A DNA stretch of 64,000 bases from Onchidella celtica (taxonomy: Eukaryota > Mollusca > Gastropoda > Systellommatophora > Onchidiidae), in assembly GCA_963931925.1 (NCBI GenBank), contig OZ007572.1:26805191-26869190 (forward strand). The letters are read 5' to 3'. The notes beneath the pieces are model-generated. The model was not told where the DNA came from. It worked only from the letters and a program-made list of their open reading frames with translations, and searched no databases. How positions within the stretch are numbered: the first letter of the stretch is position 1; each line of letters begins with the position of its first letter. Below are positions 25,242-35,400 of this stretch, one piece after another. The position numbers and the translations under genes were made by a program.

Positions 25242-25642
25242 CACAGACTAATAAATTAAACAGACTGGATGATCCCATTGTGTGACGTCACAAAACAGCG
25301 AAAGGTCATGAACCATTCGCCACATTAGATTTACGGTTGCGACCGACGCTTCAGCACAGTTACAATGCAGCGGTCGTTAAAAGTCCAGACGGTCATAATT
25401 TATAACAATAAAAAAAAGGCAGCTGTAGACAATGAAATGAAAGGATAGGCAAGACAATACATTATCAATACATGTACAACCAATCTTGACAAATAAAAAG
25501 AAATTTCTAATGCAGATAGAACTAAAATCGGAATTTCCCGAGCGGCGGCCACGTTGGTTATGCGGCCGCATCTCATTAACTTCCGTAAAAAACGACACAG
25601 CCCGAAGCTTGTGTTTCCAGTCTGGTTATTTATTAGTCTGTG
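25242..25642 (-). mobile_element. hAT-like MITE, copy B (inverted relative to A)
   Basis: Same termini as copy A (CACAGACTAATAAAT / ATTAGTCTGTG) with its own perfect 8-bp duplication GGTCGACG (25234-25241 and 25643-25650). TGACGTCA is conserved at 25283-25290, as is the GGAATTTCCCGAGCGGCGG motif. It is 36 bp longer than A because of an AT-rich internal insertion. Confidence 0.85.
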
Positions 25643-25650
25643 GGTCGACG

Positions 25651-26835
25651 TAAATTACGATGCCGCGGGGGCTATCCTTTTGTTATTACCAAATCAATTT
25701 TTTCGGATCTATACATGTTGTCAAAATAATTTCATAGACTAACTGATATTATTAACGGAAATTCTTACATGGCATAGAAGATTGTTTGCCTTTCTATCCT
25801 GCATATGGGGCCAAATTGACTTCTTGCTTTTTTTTTTTTTAAGTCCTTTAAGCTAAATCTATATCATATGATTCACAGAGACAAGTCTATTTATTAATGG
25901 GCCTCGTACTGCTCAATGTTTAAAAAAAAAAGGCTTTTACTGTTTAAAACTGCAGAATACTGTATGTTTATTTAGAATACATCCATACCCCTGAACCTCA
26001 CACGAGACATACTTTACTCATCATGATGTACGGAACAAATAGTGCCAGGCGTCTTTTTAATGTGTATATTTAATTCCCTACTCAAACTAGGTCTGTTTAA
26101 GAAGTTTAGTTTTTCTGAGAGTCCAACTCCAAATTGACATGTGAAATGAATTGTAATTTAAAGAAGTTGAGAGCAGAGTGTTTTAAAGGGAAATTCCAAC
26201 ATTGTTTTTTTTTTTGTATCTCACAACACAATACAAATAGCCAAATCAGCAGAAGTTTTAAGACTAGATTGAATATATTTACAAAGATAGTAACATGAAA
26301 CTCTGTGTGCCCATAAGTATAATTAATTTGGGTATAAACATGTATGTAATTAGTAACTAATGAAAATTCCTATTAATTTTATCAGTCAGTTCTAAATTGT
26401 TTGAGTTTTATTGATAATTTTTTAGCCTTTGTTAAGAGATTTGAAGTATGGGAAATTCGCGCCAAAATACTGCATTTAGCTCTGGAAAATCCAAATGAGC
26501 CTATGGAAAATCTATGGAAAAGCTGTGGAAATTTTTGGAGTCAAAAGTGTATGAACCCTGATTTATAATTTTACGACTGAATGGTTGACCCGGAAGTTAA
26601 ATTGCGTTTCCTTTGAACTTTCGGTTCCATGTTTACTGTGATTTGATCGACAGCAATGTTGAGTTCGCCGGTAAAATCTTTCTTTCACTGTAGACACACA
26701 GACATAGCTCATTGTTTTACACAATTAGGAATTTCGTGCCTTGTCACTTTGAACGTAATATTGTTGACTTGTCAGATGCGTGTCCATTTCATAATCATCT
26801 AACTTTACCACGTCTGCTGCCAGTGCAGTGGTCCA
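25651..26835. other. No gene; possible hAT repeat end near 26571
   Basis: AT-rich. The segment ending GTATGAACCCTG (about 26560-26571) is the complement of CAGGGTTCATAC. Octamers outside the two CAGGGTTCRTAC ends (23057 and 26571) do not match, so I do not join them into one element. Confidence 0.35.
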
Positions 26836-27276
26836 GATCTAGATCTAGAATCTAGATCTAGATCTAGATAGATCTAATATCTAGACTCTAGAATAGGCAG
26901 ATCTAGATCTAGATCTAGTCTCTAAAAAATCATAAAATGTCAGCTAAAACTGGCCCATATTTTTGCCCCAGCCGAACTGTTGCCACTTTCCTACCGGCAA
27001 CCAAAACTGAGTCAATCTCACACATCTTCTGAAATTAAAGTATTGTAAAAACCACCTGTAGAAAAACTGGGGGGTCGCAACAGACTAGATCTAGAGTAAA
27101 TCTAGATCTAGACTTCTCTAGATCTACTATAAGCAACGTTAAAATTGCCAAAAAGAAAAAGTTGTATGTAGCAGAGCCCCGCATAAGAAATAATACCCAA
27201 ATGATACATGATACTATGCAAACTAAAAGAGAAGACGGAAAATGTTTGATATTTCAGCTAGATCTAGATCTATGCC
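26836..27276. repeat. Clusters of TAGATC/CTAGAT hexamers
   Basis: Dense runs of AGATCTAGATCTAGA lie at about 26836-26926, 27084-27126 and 27256-27276. Each is nearly self-complementary. Further clusters occur at about 42292-42340 and 42410-42440 inside the P element. Confidence 0.85.
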
Positions 27277-29812
27277 TTTATCAAGGAAAAAAAAAAGAAA
27301 AAACAACAGAAAAAAAAAAGAACAGATAAAACAATCGAACAATGAAAGATTTCAATAGGAAATGTATAGAATCGAAACAGAATATGTGTACTTAACTGTG
27401 AGTTCTTGTTTGGTCAGTAGCAGAGCACGTCTGCCAGTGCATGGAAGCTCGAAGCAACGCATTAGGTTGGTTAGTAACCAAGAGGAAGGCGCCACTGTCA
27501 ATCGAAGTTCAAAGGAAGAACCAAGGAAGACTGAGAAGGATGAAAGATTTTGGTCCCTGAGATACTATCGTTTGGGTATTATTTCGGTAATTATGCAGTA
27601 TTGGACCCGTTTCAATGAGCCCCCATGTTTTCTGGCGTGATTTGAACGAATTTGACCATAAAAATCACTGCAAATGACGCTAAATGCAAGAAAATAGCCC
27701 CCCCCCATCCCCCCCACCCCACATTTCAGGCAAGTTTCTAAAAATTATAGCACAAATTGAAATGAGTCCAATACTCACGGCGGTTTATTCTCACTACAGT
27801 ACCAGAGCGGATCACTTACTTCGCCTGCAGGAAGGTCATTAATCACCGGCCGATCCCTGTCTTGACAGGCGCACAGTTACCGCCGCCGCTAAACCTTATC
27901 GGATGCCGCAAAATTTAAAAATTGGCCGTTTTGTTAGCTTAATTCTATCACTGAACCTTTCATGAAAACCTGGAAGACTGAGATATCAATTAAAAGCTCA
28001 GTACATGCTCTCTGTCCTTGTCTTTGTCCGGTTGTGATTGCATTATTCATTCAATCTTGAGCAAGTTTTGAAAAGTGTGTGTAATTTCTGGTCTGATTTT
28101 TCATTTTTTTGTTTTTAAAAATTAAATTAATTGCTACTTTAAAAGTTGTCCATAGTTGCTTCTTCACTTGCGGCAACAGTTAAGAAAGAATTGTCATTAG
28201 GCATGCATAAATAAATGACTTATCAGTAGGTGAAGTTGTGTCACCTGGGTTAAACAGTGAAAAAAAAAAGGGGAACTCCTATTAAACTGTGGAAATTATA
28301 GGACTTGAAATACTTAGCAATGATACAATTTAGCAACATTGTTTAGATATCGATTTCCTGATAATTGAACAACAAAACTCTCCCACCAACACCATACGGA
28401 CAGTGTGAACAAGTGAGAACAATCTGCGTAAAGCTTGTGGCGAGCGAACTCAGCAAAGAACAACACCACAGAAGAAACCTACACAATCTACAGACTTTAA
28501 AATCCCACATGTCGCATCATTTCAATAATTTACCATAGCGGGCCTTTTATAGTAAATTGCTGTCACAAATACACGAAACAAATAACACCCATGACAACCA
28601 CACGGTCACCACTTTCAAGCCACTATTCACACTACACACACAATCAGGAAGAAGTTCAGTACACGTAATAAGTGCTACTCTGAAGTCTACACATTTATTT
28701 CACATTCTTGTCCCCACTGGACCCATCCAGGAGCAAGTCATGGCAGACAAAACACAGTATTATCTGGAGATGGAAAATATGTTTGCCCAACAAAATAACA
28801 CCGAAACTCCATATTTTTTAAACGTATTGCCTCGTCTTATCAAGAACAGGATATCCAGTATAGAAAGATAGAAAGAGAACCGGACGGGGAGCAACTAAAT
28901 TTGACAATTAAAAAATTGAGACAAAAGCATTAGGAGAAAGAAATGAACATACAGTTACAGGCAGCCATGAACGAACATCTTTTACAAGTACAACTAGAGC
29001 TGAAATCATTGATTCCCCGGCAAAAACACAAAACAAAAAAATAACTGAAGAAACAAGTCACAACGGTAAAGATTCCGTCACAGGAGCTATCAATAGTGTT
29101 TTTTTTGTGGGAATTTTAACAATGTGTCTCCGTGTGTTCAAGTGCGTTGTTAGATCTTGTAGGTAGAAATTTGCATCGTGAGAAACCTCAGTGTGTGAGC
29201 ATTGGTGCTCTATTCACATTGTCTTTATTACCATGGAGTTTCGGTAGGAAAGTTACCCGAGAGATTAAGTTTCTGTGTATCCATCCCGTTAGCACATTAT
29301 CTATGTAGTAAATTATGGACTCTGACAACGCATTTGAAGACACCAAGCGCTAAAAGTGTGAGAGGTCAATCAGTGGGCTTTGAGTTGAATTTTAAAGGAC
29401 ATGATTTTAAAGTGTCAGTTTCTTAATATGAATTTTTTAAAAACATATTTTGTGACTAACCTTCCACTACATTTGCCCTTGTTTCAAGCGCTTCCTCGTT
29501 GTATGCATATTTATACTTTGTCATGAAAATCATACATCTGTTAAGAGCAATAAAAACTCTTTCTTTTGATGTCTTCACATTTATTACTTGACTTAAACTG
29601 TGAAGCTCACGCGCATTTTTTCAATGCATACATCATAGCACATAGCAGCGATATTACCGCAGGCCGGCTCAGCTGGGCTCAGGTAACTTGACCCGTGCCT
29701 GACCCAACGGGCTTGGCGAGGAATGCCATTAACTAAGTGCTCCGCTCTGAAACCGCCATGTACTGCATAAATAATTTCTTATGCGGGGCTCTGCTGCATA
29801 CAACTTTTTCTT
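27153..29812. mobile_element. Candidate 2.7 kb element bounded by 40-bp inverted repeats
   Basis: The arm at 27153-27193 (AAGAAAAAGTTGTATG...AGAGCCCCGCATAAGAAA) and the arm at 29772-29812 are reverse complements with two or three mismatches. The interior holds degenerate ORFs (see 28740-29060). No target duplication was found. The arms may therefore be TIRs of a decayed transposon or two inverted copies of a short repeat. Confidence 0.4.
28740..29060 (+). pseudogene. Degenerate ORF inside the 27153-29812 candidate element
   Basis: From ATG 28740 the frame encodes MADKTQYYLEMENMFAQQ... to a stop after RISSIER (28869-28871). A later frame reads MNIQLQAAMNEHLLQVQLEL. Both parts are charged and look helical, like a coiled coil. 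I do not recognise a family; it could be a transposon accessory protein or random sequence. Confidence 0.2.
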
Positions 29813-30010
29813 TATGCCCAAGTTTGATGTTGAATATAAAGTAACACAGGAATATTTGTTTCACCATTTCTCATTCACCAGGGTCTCAATAAATATCAGC
29901 CGAAAGGGTCCCAAATGTGCATGTGATCTGTTAAATTACTGGTACTAGCATTTAACAGTTAGTCATGTGATATTTTGTAGGAGATACGGCATTATTGATT
30001 TATATGTTAT

Positions 30011-31508
30011 ATATGTGTGTGTGCCTGAAGAAAGGTCCCAGTTGTCTCAAATTTTTGATTTTGAGGTACGGGCATATTCTTAGAGGAAATTCAATACTGA
30101 ACACGCTGCCTTTGAAATTTTTCCAATGTCTTAACTTAAGGGGTCAAGGGGGTCCTGAAGACTAAAATTAAAATTCTAAGGAATTACTGGTTTTAACTGA
30201 CTATTATAGGTTTTATATGTCCAAATTAGAGGGTGAATGATGAAAATAATAAATTTCATTTTTTTCTAACCATGGCAACGCCGCCATCTTGAAATTTGAT
30301 ATCGCAGAGTGCTAACAATTTCAAAATACAAAGGCTTCGCCAAAAATAGATGAATCAACATGAAAATAAGTATACTAGAAGTGTTTTGGACCCTCTTTAG
30401 AAGTATGCATTTTTTTTGGTCATATCTGAATTAGATTTGTTTTTATCGATTCTCAAAGTGTATCAGTTGGGGTGCGTCCGAAATGACCAAATTTTCGATT
30501 TTTGACACCCTCTAGCACAAAATTTGTAAGACAAACCTGAAATACAAATGCATACTTTTGTTTGGTTAAAAATGATGCATGCACATGCAAAAAATCATGC
30601 AAAAATGTTGAAAAATGAAGGAGTAGATAGCAAATATGTGAGAAAAATTGCGAATGGAGAAAAACGCGTTCAAAATTTTGAATGCTAAAAACTCAGAAAA
30701 ACATGCTTTCATGCATTTGCCATCTTGACTGGGAGGCTCTTTGAGAATGTTGCACTCTTCGGGACTTTTGGGCATCTTTTTGTTTCTGCGGTGGATCCAG
30801 ATGTCTAGAAATCTAGTACCGGTACTTTACAAACGGAGCGATCAGCTACATTCTGTGCACACAACAAAGGGGTCTCTTGGACATCAAGAGGCCATTGTGG
30901 ACATAAAATGACCATTCTCAGTGCCGACTGAACTGTTTTTATACAGTAAAGACTTTCATCATTCCGATTATGCAAAAAACTCAAAATCGATATTTTGGTG
31001 GAAATTTAGTGCTCAACAGGATCCGCTTGTCCCCTTAAGTAGTTTTGAAGATATGACACATTTTGTAAGACAGGGGGCAAAACCAAACTTTGAGAAAAAC
31101 AGCTTTAAAGTTTTTCATTTTTATTAACCAATAGCACTTAGAAAATACAGTCTTATCACATATATAATAATGACACGCTGAAACTTTGGGTATATAACAT
31201 GATAGGGTGTGAATGGAAAACTAGTGTCGAAATTGGACCAAGAAAACTAAAATATCTTGATATCATTTTTAGCACATTCTTAACACTTCGTGAAGAGTCA
31301 CATGTTGTACAAATAATTAATTTTAAAAAAATATTTAAACATAAAATATTTCAAAATCCTTTTCACATGCTATTTAGAAATGGTTAAACTTGTGTTTTCT
31401 GCTAGAAGTACATTTCCGACTAGGCACGACTTTTTTTACCTTTTCACCCCCTAGCTCAAAAATAGCTGTACCGACAATTGGGACCTTCCTTCAGGCGCAC
31501 ACACATAT
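30011..31508. mobile_element. 1.5 kb AT-rich element with about 35-bp terminal inverted repeats
   Basis: The left end at 30011 reads ATATGTGTGTGTGCCTGAAG then AAAGGTCCCAGTTGTC. The right end (31473-31508) is its complement with a few mismatches. The interior has stop codons in all frames and short AT-rich ORFs only. The superfamily is unknown and a target duplication could not be resolved because both flanks are TA-rich. Confidence 0.55.
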
Positions 31509-32270
31509 TAAGCTCTTTGAAAAGCAAAGGCACCTGTGAAATTTCTGCCCAAAGAATTATGGGCTCCAGGGCTAGGTTTATAGTTCTGCATCTTTTGTCC
31601 CTTACCTGCATTGCAACAGCTTGCAAGCATTGTAACAGCTTGCAATAATGGCAACAATTTCTGAGGGTACAATTGAAAACACCAATCAAAAGCAATGAAT
31701 TTAGTATTTAAGGTAAGTTGTGGCCTGTAGATCACTCACATATTTAGGTTTCATAATTTTCACGTGTTAAACCCTCTCTCTCTTTCACATCGATAACTTT
31801 CACTATTACTTAGTCGCACTTGCATACCAAAACAGGTACTGATCATGAAACTCATCCAAGTTTCAGTGAATCATTGTGCTGTTACATGGAAGTTCTTGCT
31901 CACTTGCCTCATAGTATGTCAGAAAATTAGCAAGACATAGTAAACTTCCTCCCCGTTGTGTCATGTATTTAAATGCAAATCGTTTGTGACAGTGAATGAT
32001 AATCACTGATTTAGTTTTGAATCGAACTTAAATTTTGAGGAATAGTTGGACTGCATGGATACCTTTGTATGCTTTTGTTAGAAGAACGAAGAAATTTCCA
32101 GGGCAGGTAACACGTACTTGTCTTAGTCAGTGATGTACTTTTGCTTTGTTTTGACAGAGGACAGTTTGTATGTTAACACTTACAGTGGTTGTGAGTTATA
32201 ATAATTCTCAGGGCTAAAGTTTCATTATTCTGCCTTAGTTATTATTTGTTTCTTGCTTTTTCTTTTGCAG
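31509..32270. other. Sequence upstream of the first recognised ALDH5A1 exon
   Basis: No CpG-rich or TATA-type promoter could be assigned. A donor-like CAG|GTAACA lies at 32106/32107, about 164 bp before the acceptor TTTTGCAG at 32263-32270. A short leader exon could therefore end at 32106. The true first exon and promoter may also lie farther upstream. Confidence 0.35.
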
Positions 32271-32448
32271 TCTAATTATATGTTGGTTAGTGTAGTAAAC
32301 CTCGGACACAGTTATTTCAAACGACAAATACTTCAAGTTGTGAAAATGGCAGCAGTTCCAGGAAGTAGGACGGCAGCAACTTTACAGCATGACAAGGCAT
32401 ATGTTGATGGAAAATGGGTCCCGGCCAAGTCAGGAAAGACCTATAAAG
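32271..32448 (+). CDS. ALDH5A1: ALDH5A1 exon 1 of the recognised set
   Basis: The acceptor TTTTGCAG ends at 32270 and the donor AAAG|GTAATA starts at 32449. It encodes the presequence and the start of the mature enzyme ([17 protein letters not shown]), leaving one base for the split Val codon. The preceding acceptor implies at least one more upstream, perhaps non-coding, exon. Confidence 0.9.
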
Positions 32449-35400
32449 GTAATAGTCAATGTACTTCATTTTTTGTCAGAGTACTCAGATCCTCTTGACT
32501 GCCAATAAATTTTCTGATACAGGTAAAAGGTTGCAGTTCAGGTGGGACTGAAATAGAAAAAAAATGTGTTTGCAGAGCCCAGATGGGAGTGTATTGGTAT
32601 GAGAAAACTGTATGATGTATGAAGAAGACCTCATGCTCAGGGACGAAAATCTTTCGTCCTTCCCAGTCTTCCTTGGTTCTTCCTTTAACTTTGATTGACT
32701 CCCATAGGTCTATGCAAATACATTTTTGCCCTAAACTTTTTTCTTTGCTATAATCATCCCTAATGCATGTACTACAAGGTCAGTTTAACTTACAACAGAG
32801 CAGGCCAAACTTTTGAATCAGTTGCAATTTTCCTCCAGGTATATATCATGAAATGTATTCTTAAACCTTACTGTCATGCATCATTCATGCTCAGAGAGAA
32901 ACAAATGAGTGTAATAAAAAGTATTAATTTGTTGGTTCATTATTGTAAAACTTTAAAAAAAAAGAAAAAAAATTTAGTCTGTGCAATGCAATTAAGTGAT
33001 TCATTTATCATGTCAGGTAGGACGGTTTTGCATGTCAGGTCTAGAAGTGATTCAGGGTGTTGATTGATGTGATAGAGGCGGATGAAAAGTATGGCTGAGC
33101 TGAACATTGATTGCCTAGTTTTGTTGGGACACCCTGGGGTTAGTTATGCTAGAGCTGTCATGTGTAAAGAAACTGATGTTTGTATTGTAATGGTAATATC
33201 ATTGTGGCCAGACTACAAATTCCAAATGCTTGTTTTGTAATGTGCCAGACCTTTATATAATTTCGTCTTTTGTCCCCATTCCATCCTTAAGTCTGTAATT
33301 GTTCTTAATTTTTTTGGTTTGTTTGTTTATTTCAAGCATTGTGTGTCTCTGCAGGAAGAAATGAATTGAGAGAATAGACTAAACGTAATGATATGATATG
33401 ATTTTGTATTTAAAAAACAGAAATAATGTGCTATTTTGTGTTGTTTTGTGTGAGTTTAGCATATTTTGTCTTTCCTCTGAAATGACCATTACATCTTTCA
33501 TAACAATATTATCATAATCATAGTTCATGTCTTGCCAGATCTTCTCTTAAAATGCAGAAGTTAAATAATACACCCTGTGAAAACCCCATTGGTGTGTATT
33601 TGTGAAGCATTCATCTACATTTTTTTATAGTGTTGAACCCAGCCACTGGGGAGGTTATGGGAACAGCACCAGATATGGACAAATCTGATGTAACAGCAGC
33701 TATAGATGTAGCTTACAGGACTTTCAACAAGTGGAGGAACACAACTGGAAAGGTCAGAAGTTAGACTTTGTGTCATCCTCAGAGCATCCTCTTGTTGCCT
33801 TTCCTTTTCTAGGCCTCCCTTCAGTGCAATGCTCCATCCATCTGCTATCTTTCATTCTTCCAATATGGCCAGCTGACTTCCATTTTTGTCGAAGTATAAA
33901 TTTCTCAATGTCTGGAACCTGGATTTGTTTCCAAATATCAGTATAAGGGATTTTATTGTTAAGCTTTATTTATCTTTATCTGATTTATGATTATGTGAAT
34001 GATGTGTCCATTTACTGCTCTCTTTGCAGGAACGCTCTGTGATTCTAAGGAAGTGGTTTGACTTGTGCATGAAACATAAGAAAGATTTAGCAACATTGAT
34101 TACCTTGGAAAATGTAAGTCTATATCCTCTCTTGAAAAAAAAAAAAGTCAGTAGAATTAGTCCTGCCTTTAGACTGCGATTAAAATTGTTGTTGCCCCAG
34201 TATGCTTTATTCTGTCTCTGCCATTTACAAGAATTGAGAATAGGCCATCAGATAGCATAACAAAGTGGTATTCTGTCATTGCTGCCAATTCATGAAGGTA
34301 TCTCACCTCTGGGAGTAGATTTTAAAGGGTGAAAATGTTGTACTAACACATTGTAAAGTTTAACTATAGAACTTTACAATTGATTTTCTCAAGATGCTTT
34401 GATGTGGCCATAGAGATAGAATAATGCAGTACTGGAACATGGAACATAGAAAGGAATTAGCAACATTGATCATTTTGGGAAATGTAGGTTAAGAAATTTG
34501 GTTGGGGCTCAAAATGTCAAATTTTCAGTTTTTTGCCATTTTATATAATTGCGCCTCCTGTTGTGTTTGCGATGAACAGATTAGGACAAATTTTTTAGCC
34601 TCAGTCATCATTTTGCTAGATTTTCTCAATTTGGGCAGCTGCAATATATCATCACTGCTCTATGATAATGGCATTATTATGTCAGACTTATGCCTAAAGG
34701 CAACTGATGATTCATTGTATTGCTGAGCATGAGGGCTATCAGGTAACATTATAGAAAAAGAAATGCTCCAATGGGCAAAAGTAATTATCCAATAGAATCA
34801 TAATGGCATAAATCACCAAATAACAGGAAAAGAAACAGGTTTTTTTTAATATCTCGTCTAAAAAAATGACCTAAGCTGTTTGCAAAGAGCAGTGATGATA
34901 TACTGACTCTGTGGTGTCACCTCACATAAAAATTATTTTTTTTGCAGATGAATAAAATACTAAAGAACGCTAGAATTACGACAGCAGCACAATTGAGGCC
35001 TTGTACATTGTTTTGGCTTTATATTGTTAAATGACATTTGTCTTCAGGGCAAACCTATCGCGGAAGCTGAGGGAGAAATTGCCTATGGTGCTGGCTTCTT
35101 GGAATGGTTTAGTGAGGAGTGCAAACGGACATATGGAGATGTTGTTCCTGCATCGGCGCCCAACAAGAGAATGTTGGTTATCAAACAACCGGTTGGTGTT
35201 TGTGGGATGATAACACCTGTAAGTCTGACATTTTTCCAGGAAAATATTTAATTATTGTTTCTATGAAAATAGTGGTTTCATAGGGTAAAGATTATTGCTC
35301 CTGTGAAAAGAATTTGAGGTGGATTCAGAGGCTAACTGGAGCCACAAAAGAAATTTTATTTTATTTTTTGGGGGATGTTCAATTCCGTGTAGAAACCACT

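Noticed and set aside
24774..25244. 156-codon minus-strand ORF
   Set aside because: No recognisable domain, and its start runs towards the MITE boundary at 25242; treated as chance.
23057..26571. One 3.5 kb hAT between CAGGGTTCGTAC and GTATGAACCCTG
   Set aside because: Flanking octamers differ and the sequences inside the two ends do not pair beyond 12 bp.
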